A DNA stretch of 64,000 nucleotides from an uncultured Victivallales bacterium. GTDB lineage: Bacteria > Verrucomicrobiota > Lentisphaeria > Oligosphaerales > JAFGRS01. Both the position numbers and the translations under genes were made by a program. Each line of letters begins with the position of its first letter. Positions within the stretch are counted from its first letter, which is position 1. The notes below the pieces were generated by a model. The model was not told the DNA's origin. It worked only from the letters and a program-made list of their open reading frames with translations, and made no database searches. The stretch spans positions 21,184-85,183 of the forward strand of contig CAILUI010000342.1 of assembly GCA_903837355.1 (NCBI GenBank), written 5' to 3'. This document shows, one piece after another, positions 32,944-41,614 of the stretch.

Positions 32944-35900
32944 TCACTCCACCCGCACCGTCGCCAGGCCGTGAGCTCGGAGGGGTACCGCGATCGTGCC
33001 GTCGGTGATGGTCAGGGGCTGCTGGGCCTCCTCGACCAGACTGCAGGCTGTGGCCTGCGTCGCCGGCAGGTGCGGGTCGAGACGCAGGCGGGCCGTGGTC
33101 GCCTGGCCGCTGACCTCCCACAGGCGCACGATCAGCGCCTGTCCGGCGTCGGCCTGTTTGACGCCGATGACGATGACGTTGGGCTCGGCCACTGTGATCA
33201 GGCTGCCGCTCGCGTCGAGCAGGGGCGCCGTCGGGTTGGGCTGGAGCACGGGCACGGCCAGCAGCGGCGTCGAGGCGCTCCAGCCGAAGCGCGCCGCGGC
33301 CACGCTGTCGGTCCGTTCACGGCTGGTGATGGCAAAGCGGAAGCGGGTTTCGCCGCCCTGGCCGGCGAGGTAGTTGGTGTGCCAGTAGTTGTTCATCACG
33401 TAGGCGTAGACATGGCCGTTAACCATTGGCAACTCGGTCTGCCAGCGGCCGCGGTTGACGTCCTGGAAACAGACCAGGGGGGCGTCGGGCGTGGCCCAGG
33501 TGACCGCGACGTCCGCGGCACTGACATCGACGAAGTGCTGCACCGTGAACCAGTCCAGGCAGGCGCCGGGGAGCATGTCGGTGTTGGCATTGACAATGCC
33601 GGCCGGCACCTCGTAGCGGATCGTCGGTGCCGCCGCGGCGAAGGGGAAGGCGAAGTAGACCCCTTCCTTGGCGTAGGTCAGCTCCTTGGTGAGTTGGTTG
33701 TCGATGTCGATGCGCTTGATCTCGTCCCAGACGCAGACCGTGGTGGCGATCTTCGGGGCAAAGGGGCCCGAGGCTTCGACTTGCATCAACTCGCCCAGGC
33801 CGGGGCGGCGGAGGCGGCGGAGGGTGGCGTTCCCCGAGGTGCCGATCTTCAGGGTCGGCTCCGGGCTGCCGGGGTTGGTCACGATGCGGGTGCCCTCGCC
33901 GCCGGCCACGTAGACGTACTGATTCAGGCGGTACGGCGCCTGGGCATCGACCAACTCGCGGTTGAGGTCCTTGTCGCGGATGCTGACGATGGCACCGCTG
34001 TCGGGTGCGAACTCGATCCGGTAGAAGCGGCTCTCGATGACGTTGCCCGGCGCCGGTTCGAAGGTCGCCGGCACGGTCGCCGCCGCGGTCAGCGCGAGGG
34101 AGCGGTAGCCGCAGGCGGGGACGTCCTTGACCAGCAGGTAGGTATCGCCCTGCGGCGAACGGTAGGCGGGCAGGCTCGCGTCGGCCACCGCCATCCCGTC
34201 CGGCAGCCGGACCTGGACCACGTCCGTCCGCGGCCAGCTCGAGGGGTTGAGCACGATCACGGCCGGCCCCGGGCTGCGGACCAGGGCGGCCAGGGCCCGG
34301 GAGCCCTGTTCGAGCACCTGCGTCGCCCCGGCGGCGGCATCCACGGCAAACTGGGCCTTGATCTTCCACTGCGCCTGGGTGAACTCGCTTTCCGGCTGGC
34401 TGATGGAGCAGTGTGCGCCCCAGGTGTGTTCATCGTAGAGCATGCAGTTGCGCCAGACCTTGCCGATGGCCGCCGTGTCCACGGGCGTCGCCTTATCGAG
34501 CCGGGCCGCCAGCGCCAGCATCTGCTCGCCGTTGGCCACCGCCTCGTGGGCGTTGCGGTTGAGGGCGGTCTCGCGTGCCGACGAGCCGGCCCCATCCTCC
34601 CAGTAGGTGCCGGCGCTGCCGCGGACCACCGGCAGGCGCTCGCCGTACTGCTTCTCGATGTACTCGAAGAAGTCAGCGTTGTGGCAGAGGATGATCTGCG
34701 GGAACTCGTAGCGCTGGTTCCACTCCTGGGCGACGGCGGCGAGTTTGGCATTGAGGGCGCAGTTGTCGCTCACGGCGCCATGCAGGAAGACGGCATCGTA
34801 GGGGTAGTCCGTGCGGGCCTCGTAGCCGGCCAGCGCCCCCAGAACCCGGGGCCGGGCCAGGGCGACACTGTGGTCCAGCCCCCAGCCGGAGGCCTGGGCG
34901 TAACCGGGCATGTAGAGCATCAGCACGCGGCTGCCGTCCGGGCCCTCCCACCAGCACGGGCCGCGGCTCTGCAGGGGCGTGAAGGTGAAGGCGCGCTCGT
35001 TGTTGATGCCGCTGCTGAGGTAGCGGATGCCGGCGCCGGCCAGCAGCGTCGGCAGCGTGGCCTCCTGGGTCGGCACATCGCTGATCATGGCGCTGCGGTA
35101 GGGGATGCCGTACTGACGCTTGAGGCCGTACGCGTACGCCGTCAGCCGGCAGGCCTCCTCGGGCGAGCACAGGCCGGTCAGGATGTTGGCGTAGAGGGCC
35201 TGCACCCCCAGCCGGCCCTCTTTGGCGTAGCGCACGAAGTCGGCCACCTGCTGCGGGCTGCGCGTCTGCAGGTAGTTCTCTGCTTGCCAGGCCACCTCGA
35301 GGTTCCAGCGGAAGTCCGGGAACTCCGACAGCAGCCGCAACGCCGCATCGGTATTCTGATCGTGGCGCTCGGCACAGTTCGGCTGCAGGTCGGTGTAGCC
35401 GATATCGGTATGCGCGCTGGGGGCGACGAAGATGCGCCACTGGCGCTGCGGCAGGACGCGGACGGTGGTCGTTTCGCGCTGCGTGCCCAGGATCGCCGTG
35501 ACCTGCACGTCGAAGGGCTCGGCGGAGACGGGCACCACCGCCTCGGCGGCGAGCGTGCCGAAGAAGGCGGAGGGCCGCTCCAGGCGCGGTTCGCTGCGCT
35601 CGCCGGCGGCTTCGACTACCAGTGACGCCTCGGCCACCGGCGAGGACAGCGTCAGCGCGATGTCCACCGTCCGGCCGACGCGCCCGTCGCGACGCACAAA
35701 GAAGGGGGTCGCGGTGGCGGTGAGCTTCTGAATGGCCGGCGGCGGCAGTTGCGCGTCGGGGTCGTTGCGCAGCGCGAGTGCGTCGAACTGCACCCAGGAG
35801 CCATCGCTGCAGGCCAGGCGGATCTCATTGAGGCCGGCCTGGAGAAAGGCCGCGGGAAAGGTCAGTTCGAGGTGCTGCGGCCGGCCCAGGCGGGCGTTGC

Positions 35901-36318
35901 CAAGCGACCCATCGCCGGCCCCGGGGGTGAGGGCGAAGGTGCCCGTACGCTCGCCCAACGAGATCGTGTAGCGCGGTGGCTGGCCCTGATGGACATCGAC
36001 GAAATCCAGGCGCAGCGTCCAGATGCCTCGCGGCTCGCCGGGCAGCGTGAAGCGGAGTGTCCACGGCTGACCGCCGTTGGGGGCCCAGGCATCTGCCGGC
36101 CCCGGTTGGATGAAGGGCCAGTCGCGCGCCGGGTCGCTGCGGCCGATCTCGAACACCGGCGCCTTGGCGCCAAAGGCGGCCGCGTAGGCGGAGTAGTTCC
36201 CGGGCATGGCGAACTCGGCGTAGTCGCCATCCGCCTTGCCGATCTGCCAGATCACCTGCTCCGCGCCCCCGAGCAGGGCGGAGACTGCCAGCAACCCCAA
36301 CGCCAGAACTCGCGACAT
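32944..36318 (-). CDS. Secreted GH38-like alpha-mannosidase
   Basis: 1124 residues. Signal peptide (MSRVLALGLLAVSALLGGAEQ). An N-terminal domain begins VIWQIGKADGDYAEF and is similar to the galactose-binding or lyase-associated module often placed before GH38 domains. The GH38 N-terminal domain starts IFVAPSAHTDIGYTDLQ, giving the His-x-Asp zinc pair. The likely nucleophile Asp is in YRSAMISDVPTQEATLP, and LYDEHTWGAHCSI continues the active-site region. The rest is the mannosidase C-terminal beta region, rich in strands. Start at 36318 chosen because the residues upstream are a translation of the tttcgcgaaa repeat array. Expected reaction: release of alpha-mannose or related sugars outside the cytoplasm. 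Confidence 0.85.
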   Translation of the reverse strand: MSRVLALGLLAVSALLGGAEQVIWQIGKADGDYAEFAMPGNYSAYAAAFGAKAPVFEIGRSDPARDWPFIQPGPADAWAPNGGQPWTLRFTLPGEPRGIWTLRLDFVDVHQGQPPRYTISLGERTGTFALTPGAGDGSLGNARLGRPQHLELTFPAAFLQAGLNEIRLACSDGSWVQFDALALRNDPDAQLPPPAIQKLTATATPFFVRRDGRVGRTVDIALTLSSPVAEASLVVEAAGERSEPRLERPSAFFGTLAAEAVVPVSAEPFDVQVTAILGTQRETTTVRVLPQRQWRIFVAPSAHTDIGYTDLQPNCAERHDQNTDAALRLLSEFPDFRWNLEVAWQAENYLQTRSPQQVADFVRYAKEGRLGVQALYANILTGLCSPEEACRLTAYAYGLKRQYGIPYRSAMISDVPTQEATLPTLLAGAGIRYLSSGINNERAFTFTPLQSRGPCWWEGPDGSRVLMLYMPGYAQASGWGLDHSVALARPRVLGALAGYEARTDYPYDAVFLHGAVSDNCALNAKLAAVAQEWNQRYEFPQIILCHNADFFEYIEKQYGERLPVVRGSAGTYWEDGAGSSARETALNRNAHEAVANGEQMLALAARLDKATPVDTAAIGKVWRNCMLYDEHTWGAHCSISQPESEFTQAQWKIKAQFAVDAAAGATQVLEQGSRALAALVRSPGPAVIVLNPSSWPRTDVVQVRLPDGMAVADASLPAYRSPQGDTYLLVKDVPACGYRSLALTAAATVPATFEPAPGNVIESRFYRIEFAPDSGAIVSIRDKDLNRELVDAQAPYRLNQYVYVAGGEGTRIVTNPGSPEPTLKIGTSGNATLRRLRRPGLGELMQVEASGPFAPKIATTVCVWDEIKRIDIDNQLTKELTYAKEGVYFAFPFAAAAPTIRYEVPAGIVNANTDMLPGACLDWFTVQHFVDVSAADVAVTWATPDAPLVCFQDVNRGRWQTELPMVNGHVYAYVMNNYWHTNYLAGQGGETRFRFAITSRERTDSVAAARFGWSASTPLLAVPVLQPNPTAPLLDASGSLITVAEPNVIVIGVKQADAGQALIVRLWEVSGQATTARLRLDPHLPATQATACSLVEEAQQPLTITDGTIAVPLRAHGLATVRVE

Positions 36319-36690
36319 GGCCAGGCCCCCCTCTGCAGCTAGGTGTGCGCTCACGCTGAACGGCCCAGCACTGTACACCCGCGGACGCAGCCACCGCAAG
36401 GCGAGCCCTCGGGTTTCGCGAAAACGCCAAGGAGCCCAAAAACTGCTTCCGCGAAAACACCAAGGGTGGCCCAGCGCCGCTTTCGCGAAAACGCCAAGGG
36501 TGGCCCGGCGCCGCTTTCGCGAAAACACCAAAGAGCCCAGCGCCGCTTTCGCGAAAACGCCAAGGGTGGCCCGGCGCCGCTTTCGCGAAAACGCCAAGGA
36601 GCCCAGCGCCGTTTTCGCGAAACCGTACTGGCGCCCGTGGCAGACCGGAGAGCCGGAGACGCTTGCCTTCTGGCTGCCCGCGGGCGACCG
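36319..36690. other. Spacer containing the tttcgcgaaa repeat array
   Basis: 372 bp between cstA and the GH38 gene, no gene. Most of it is the tandem array described separately (36414-36622); the remainder (36319-36413 and 36623-36690) shows no feature beyond a probable promoter zone for the GH38 gene. Confidence 0.6.
36414..36622. repeat. Tandem array of 32/34-bp units with TTTCGCGAAA palindrome
   Basis: Seven units, each opening with the palindrome tttcgcgaaa (one copy is ttccgcgaaa). Starts of exact cores: 36414, 36481, 36515, 36547, 36581, 36613. From 36481 the spacing alternates 34, 32, 34, 32, because units ending in agggtggcccggcgccgc alternate with units ending in agagcccagcgccgc (or aggagcccagcgccg). 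The array is therefore a 66-bp higher-order repeat. It is non-coding and upstream of the GH38 gene. Confidence 0.85.
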
Positions 36691-38427
36691 TCAGGCGGCG
36701 GCGGGTGGCGGCGCGGCGGCGGGGCTGCAGAAGGCACGGATGGCCTCAAGCAGCAGCAGCAGGGCCAGCAGGATCAGGATCAGCGCCACCCACGGGACGG
36801 GGCTGGTCGTGAGTCCCTTGAAGGCGCCGGCCGTTGTGAAGAAGCCCTGGCGGATGAAGCGGTAGAGGGCCCACATGCTGACGCTGTACATCCACACGGC
36901 CGGGAGCCCGGCCACCGGCCAGACCCAGAGGGCGCGGCGGGTGCGGTAGAGCCAGACGGTGACACCCAGCAGCGCCAGTGCCGCCAGGAGTTGGTTGCAG
37001 GCGCCGAAGAGCGGCCAGAACATGCGCCAGGCGGGGATCGGTTTCCCGGCGGCGTCCTCGAGTTTCTGGACGACGAAGAACAGGGGTGTCGCCGTGGTGA
37101 TCAGGGTGGCGAGCCAGCGGCCGGCCTGACCGTGCCAGCCGGTGAGTTCCTGCAGGATGTAGCGCCCCAGGCGGGTTCCCACATCGAGGGTGTCATAGAC
37201 GAAGGTGGTGAACGCCAGCAGGGCGAAGGAGACCGCGAAGGCGACCGGCACATGCAGAACGTGCAGGAAGCTCCCCATGCCCAGGCCGTAGATCAGGTTC
37301 GCCTTGGGCTGGCCGCCGGCCACGGCGGGGTGGTCGGGCGCCAGCATCATTACGCAGCACAGCGAGACCACGGCCACCATCGCCTCCATGAGCATGGCGC
37401 CGTAGCCGACGACCTTGGCATCGGTCTCGCGGCGGAGTTGGCGCGAGGTAGTGCCCGAGGCCACCAGTGCATGGAAGCCGGAACAGGCCCCGCAAGCGAT
37501 GGTGATGAAGAGGATGGGAAACAGCGCTTCGCCTTTGGGGGTGGTCCAGCCGACGAATGCCGGATACAGGATCGGCTTGCCCCCGAAGACGATGCCCAGG
37601 GCGCCGCCGGCCAGCGCGATGATCAGGAAGTAGCCGCCCAGATGGCCGCGCGGTTGCAGCAGCAGCCACATCGGCACGACGGAGGCGAGCACGCAGTAGG
37701 CCAGCAGGATCACGTCCCAGATGCGGGTCGCCTCGCCGTCGGAGACGCCCAGCAAGGCGGCCAGGTCGAAGGGGGCCAGCGGGCCGGCCCAGATGGCGAC
37801 GCCTACCAGCGGCAGGAAGATCAGCGTGGCCCAGCCCAGGGTGAGCTTCGTATAGCGTAGCAGCAGTCCCATGACGAGCGGCAGCAGGAGGTAGAGCAAC
37901 GATGAGGTGGCGATGCCGCCGCCGGAGATCACGGTGCCGTCCTCCAGGGTCTGGCGGCCGACGAACGATGACGCCACAATGTCGGTGAAGGCCACGATGA
38001 TGTACACCAAGGTGATCCAGATGAAGATGAGGAAGAGCACGTATGAGCGCTGGTTCATGTGCTCGCGCACGACCTCGGCGATGGAGCGGGCGCGATGGCG
38101 CACCGAGGCCACCAGCGACCCCAGGTCATGGATGCCACCGATGAAGATCGAGCCGACCACAATCCAGACCAGCGCCGGAACCCAGCCGAACATCACGCCC
38201 GCCAGGATGGGACCGACGATGGGGCCGGCGGCGGCGATGGCAGAGAAGTGCTGGCCAAAAAGGAACTTCGGTTCGATGGGCACGTAGTCGACGTCGTCGC
38301 GCATCTCGATGGCCGGCGTCCTGGCCTTGGGGTCCAGCCGCAGGAGGCGACAGAGCAGGCCGCCGTACCAGCGATAGGCCAGCCCGAGAATCACGGCACT
38401 GAACAGCACCACAGGCAGCAGGTACAT
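36691..38427 (-). CDS. cstA: CstA family carbon-starvation/peptide or pyruvate transporter
   Basis: 578 residues, many membrane helices. CstA hallmarks are FLFGQHFSAIAAAGPIVGPILA near the N-terminus, IHDLGSLVASVRHRARSIAEV in the first third, and ACGACSGFHALVASGTTSRQL in the middle. CstA-type carriers import peptides, and BtsT/CstA members import pyruvate. Length is intermediate between long (about 700) and short members of the family. ATG 38427 with GAGG upstream is preferred over a 13-residue extension. Its neighbours are secreted polysaccharide enzymes, so it may serve general carbon scavenging. Confidence 0.9.
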   Translation of the reverse strand: MYLLPVVLFSAVILGLAYRWYGGLLCRLLRLDPKARTPAIEMRDDVDYVPIEPKFLFGQHFSAIAAAGPIVGPILAGVMFGWVPALVWIVVGSIFIGGIHDLGSLVASVRHRARSIAEVVREHMNQRSYVLFLIFIWITLVYIIVAFTDIVASSFVGRQTLEDGTVISGGGIATSSLLYLLLPLVMGLLLRYTKLTLGWATLIFLPLVGVAIWAGPLAPFDLAALLGVSDGEATRIWDVILLAYCVLASVVPMWLLLQPRGHLGGYFLIIALAGGALGIVFGGKPILYPAFVGWTTPKGEALFPILFITIACGACSGFHALVASGTTSRQLRRETDAKVVGYGAMLMEAMVAVVSLCCVMMLAPDHPAVAGGQPKANLIYGLGMGSFLHVLHVPVAFAVSFALLAFTTFVYDTLDVGTRLGRYILQELTGWHGQAGRWLATLITTATPLFFVVQKLEDAAGKPIPAWRMFWPLFGACNQLLAALALLGVTVWLYRTRRALWVWPVAGLPAVWMYSVSMWALYRFIRQGFFTTAGAFKGLTTSPVPWVALILILLALLLLLEAIRAFCSPAAAPPPAAA

Positions 38428-38607
38428 GACGAGGTCCCTCGCGTTCCGGCCTGGGCCGGCGATCACGGCGGCGGCGCCGCGCCCTGGGACCTCAAGGTAG
38501 CCGGCCGCCGGTCGCGGTCAAGGACAATGGCGGCGCGTCGTCCACGGCTACGGCCGCAGCCCCCGGCTGGCGCCGGGAATGCGGAGGCGAGGCTGCAAGG
38601 GTTGCCG

Positions 38608-38637
38608 GTTCAGAGTCCACGCTTGGGCGTGTCTCCC
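38608..38637 (-). repeat. Dispersed element, second copy (inverted)
   Basis: Plus strand ggttcagagtccacgcttggg and then cgtgtctcc: reverse complement of a gacacgcccaagcgtg/gactctgaacc unit, matching the copy at 19318-19344 with a few changes. It sits in the 235-bp gap between the heparinase-like gene and cstA; the rest of that gap has no gene. Confidence 0.55.
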
Positions 38638-38662
38638 AGGTGCCACACGTAAACCCTTACTA

Positions 38663-40903
38663 TCACTTTGTATAGAACGGCAAGATCACCGGCGCCTGGC
38701 CGCCGAGGGTCGCTTCGAGCTGTTTCCCCCAGGCGATGCGGAATGCATCACTGTCGTTGCCAGCGCTCAGGCTGACTGCCATGGCGCCGTCGTCTTCGCG
38801 GACGCTGAGGTCACGGGTCTGCGCCGGCTGGCCGGCAGTGACCGGTTCGATCAGGGCGACGAAGTGTGTGCGGTTGCCCGCCCGCGTCACCAGCGCCAGC
38901 GGTACGCGTTCGGTGACGCTGGCGCCGACGCCGGTACCGGTGGTGACCGTCGTCGCCGGTGCGCCGGCCATGGTCAGGTGGACGGTGATGGGCGCCGCGG
39001 TGAAGGCCAGGCGTACCGGGTCGGCGGTGCGGCCCTCCCTGGCGTCCTGGATGAACTCACTGCCGGCGAAGCGTCCCTTGAGGTCGGTCCCCGTTGTCGC
39101 GACGGAGTCGTCGATCTGCTCGCCGCGGTTGTGGTAGAGCCAGTCGAAGCGGCGGCTGGTGTCGGCGGTCAGTTCATCGACGATCAGCAGGTAACGCTCG
39201 GTCTGCAGCAGCACGCGGCGGTGGAGGACTCCGGGGTAGGCCTGGTCACACTCGGCGGCGGCGACCGCCAGGACGGGGGTCGCCGAGAACAGGGTCAGGC
39301 GGGCGGCGACACCTTGCTGGGACTGGCCATCGACGAGCACGGTGTTGTGGGCCAGCGTGGCTTTGTACCACAGCGCGTGGATCGGCAGCCGGTAGGCCTG
39401 GCTTCGTGCCCGGCCGGGGTCGACACCGAGTTCCTGGCCGTAGCCGAAAAGGACGAAGGACAGCTTGTCGAGGTGGCCGTGGTAGCCCCCATACTCCCCA
39501 AAGGCGAAGGCGCTGGTCAAGGCTGCCGGCCCGGAGGTACGCAGGATGGCGTGGCCGGCGCCCGTGAAGACCTCGCTGTTGAGGGTTGGCGTTGCCGCGC
39601 CCGCTGCCGCGTTGCGGCCGTAGAGCACGCTCTCCCAGGTGGGTGTGGCGGCTAGCAGCGGCAGCAGGGCCGGGTCGGCGCTGGCCGCGTAGGCGGGCTC
39701 GAACAGGTCGGCATGGCCCCTGGCTGAACTGCTGACGTCGTCGCCGAAGCGTGGCAGGGTGCCATCGGGCAGGGCGTAGCGCGCTGGCAGGGTGAACAGG
39801 CTCTGGAAGCGCGGCGTCGGCCAGAGGTCGATATCGAGCCGGCGGGCCGCCTCAACCAGGTTAGCCAGCGCTTGCAGGGCGTAGAAGTGGTACCCCCAGC
39901 TATTCTCGTACCACATGCCGTCGGGGGTTACCGAATGCTGCATCTGGAAGAGGAAGCCATTGCCCGCTTGGTGCAGTCCCTTGGCCTCGACATTGGCGGC
40001 TTGGCCGATGAGTTGGTCCAGCGGCGAGTCTGGTCCGCCGAACACGGCTTTGCGCATCCAGGCCACCTCGCCGAGCACCGCGCCCGCACTGAACATGGCG
40101 GCATTGTGCCAGCTCTGCCAGTTGTTGACGCCGGCCTTGTACTTGTCGATGGTCTCGAGCATGGGTAGGAGGAGTCCCACGCGGAGGCGCTGGTGGTCAT
40201 CCGGGGTGAGGAGCGCCTGTTCGTGGACGAGGTCATAGGCGGGGGCGATGTAGGTACAGAGGGCCCAGGCTTCGCCGAGCGTCTGCTCGAAGAGGTGTCC
40301 GCCCGAGATCCAGCGCCAGGCCAGGTTCCAGGTGGTGTTGGCGTGGTAGGGGTAGGCTTGGTAGCGCTCGGCGTAACCGAGCAGGATAGCCCTGGCGTGG
40401 GCTGCGTACTTGGGGTCGTCGGTGATGGCAGCGGCCCAGGCGGCATCGAGCAGCCCTTGGAGCAGGACCTGATGCCGGGCGGTGAAGAGGACATCGTCAT
40501 AGGGCGGACCGGAGTAGATCGTGTTGCAGAGCGGGCACTTGTGGTGCGTGGCGTCGACGGTCTGCAGGGCGACCTGGCAGCGTTCGCACTGGTACCACTG
40601 GTTGTGCTGCCCGCCCCGCGGCGGGAAGTCGGGTGGCTTGGCCAGCGCCGCGTCGGCGCGCTGGACCACGGCCGCGACCACGTCGTGGGTGGGTCCCGTC
40701 CCGGCCCAGGCGCTGCGCAGTCGGTCCCGTTCCGTCGCGGTGCAGGCGATGCGCGGATAGGGGCGGGTGGCCGCCAAGGTCACCGCGGGGGCTTTCCAGG
40801 TGGGCTCGGCGGCGCTGCCCAGGGTCAGGGCCAGCATCGCTGCGACCAGCCGCGTGGAGCGTCCTGCAGTCAGGCCAAGCAGTGTCATGGCGAACGGTCC
40901 CAT
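38663..40903 (-). CDS. Secreted heparinase II/III-like polysaccharide lyase
   Basis: 746 residues with a hydrophobic N-terminus. An (alpha/alpha)-toroid region (residues about 130-400) is followed by the beta-sandwich that begins GHAILRTSGPAALTSAF and contains GGYHGHLDKLSFVLFGYG, the heparinase II/III-like signature with active-site His residues. Unusual insertion: a zinc-ribbon-like C106-x2-C109 and C123-x2-C126 (YQCERCQ, HKCPLCN) ahead of the toroid. This fold acts on uronic-acid chains such as alginate, heparin or ulvan-type polymers by beta-elimination. The start ATG overlaps the stop of the upstream methyltransferase (TGATG). Confidence 0.85.
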   Translation of the reverse strand: MGPFAMTLLGLTAGRSTRLVAAMLALTLGSAAEPTWKAPAVTLAATRPYPRIACTATERDRLRSAWAGTGPTHDVVAAVVQRADAALAKPPDFPPRGGQHNQWYQCERCQVALQTVDATHHKCPLCNTIYSGPPYDDVLFTARHQVLLQGLLDAAWAAAITDDPKYAAHARAILLGYAERYQAYPYHANTTWNLAWRWISGGHLFEQTLGEAWALCTYIAPAYDLVHEQALLTPDDHQRLRVGLLLPMLETIDKYKAGVNNWQSWHNAAMFSAGAVLGEVAWMRKAVFGGPDSPLDQLIGQAANVEAKGLHQAGNGFLFQMQHSVTPDGMWYENSWGYHFYALQALANLVEAARRLDIDLWPTPRFQSLFTLPARYALPDGTLPRFGDDVSSSARGHADLFEPAYAASADPALLPLLAATPTWESVLYGRNAAAGAATPTLNSEVFTGAGHAILRTSGPAALTSAFAFGEYGGYHGHLDKLSFVLFGYGQELGVDPGRARSQAYRLPIHALWYKATLAHNTVLVDGQSQQGVAARLTLFSATPVLAVAAAECDQAYPGVLHRRVLLQTERYLLIVDELTADTSRRFDWLYHNRGEQIDDSVATTGTDLKGRFAGSEFIQDAREGRTADPVRLAFTAAPITVHLTMAGAPATTVTTGTGVGASVTERVPLALVTRAGNRTHFVALIEPVTAGQPAQTRDLSVREDDGAMAVSLSAGNDSDAFRIAWGKQLEATLGGQAPVILPFYTK

Positions 40904-41583
40904 CAATCCGGCAAGGCCGGTGCTTTTCGCAGGACCAGGCAGCACATGGCCCCCGTGAAGTGCGTCTGGCCGCTGCCGAAGCGTGTTTGTGGGGCGAGGT
41001 CCCGCATCTCTTCGGGGTTGAGGAAGGGCTCATCGAACGAATGCAGCCAGAGGAGGCCGAAGCGGAAGCCGCCGAACTGGCGTCGCACCTCGGTGCTGAC
41101 GGCGGGCGGCAGGCGGCGTACCAGGTCGTAGATCAGCACGCACTGCCCGTCCTTCAGTACCCGCCAGATCTCGTTGAGACAGAGGGTCAGATCCTTCCAG
41201 TGGTGCATCGAGAGCGTGGACACGACGAGGTCGAAGGAGGCGTCGGGAAAAGGCAGGATGCCGGCCCCGGCAAGGTGCAGTTCCACGCCGGGGGTATCGG
41301 CGAGGTTGCGCGTGGCCGTGGCCACCATCGCCGGCGCGATGTCCATGCCGACGAGCGTGGCCGTGGGGAGTCTCTGGCGGAGTGCCGTGAGCAGCCATCC
41401 CGGACCGGTGCCGATGTCGAGGATGCGGCCGCCCTGCACCTGCGCGGCGACCTCGTCGGCCACCAGGTCATAGTGCCGCCGGAAAGCGCTGGTCTGACTG
41501 ACGGAGTTATACCAGGCCGACAAGGGCCAGAAGATGCCTTGCGGGCGCAGGCGCCGGAGCCACTCCCTGGGGGTGTTTGCCAT
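40903..41583 (-). CDS. Class I SAM-dependent methyltransferase (UbiE/Methyltransf_11 type)
   Basis: 226 residues. Rossmann-fold motif I is GGRILDIGTGPGWLLTAL (about residues 52-69), motif II has VGMDIAPAM, and post-I is LPFPDASFDLVVSTLSMHHW. Substrate unknown. It is coupled to the lyase gene by a TGATG overlap and lies 31 bp downstream of the LamG/HzsA-like gene, so it is in the same transcription unit, though a shared function with secreted proteins is not obvious. Confidence 0.88.
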   Translation of the reverse strand: MANTPREWLRRLRPQGIFWPLSAWYNSVSQTSAFRRHYDLVADEVAAQVQGGRILDIGTGPGWLLTALRQRLPTATLVGMDIAPAMVATATRNLADTPGVELHLAGAGILPFPDASFDLVVSTLSMHHWKDLTLCLNEIWRVLKDGQCVLIYDLVRRLPPAVSTEVRRQFGGFRFGLLWLHSFDEPFLNPEEMRDLAPQTRFGSGQTHFTGAMCCLVLRKAPALPD

Positions 41584-41614
41584 CGCGCGCGGACCTCCGC
41601 CGTAGCCGGCGCGG

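Noticed and set aside
32764..35625. Plus-strand open frame of about 950 codons opposite the GH38 gene
   Set aside because: Same reason: a GC-bias shadow with no family match, opposite a gene with catalytic motifs.
36414..36622. CRISPR array
   Set aside because: The units are continuous tandem repeats with no unique spacers between them, and no cas genes are present.
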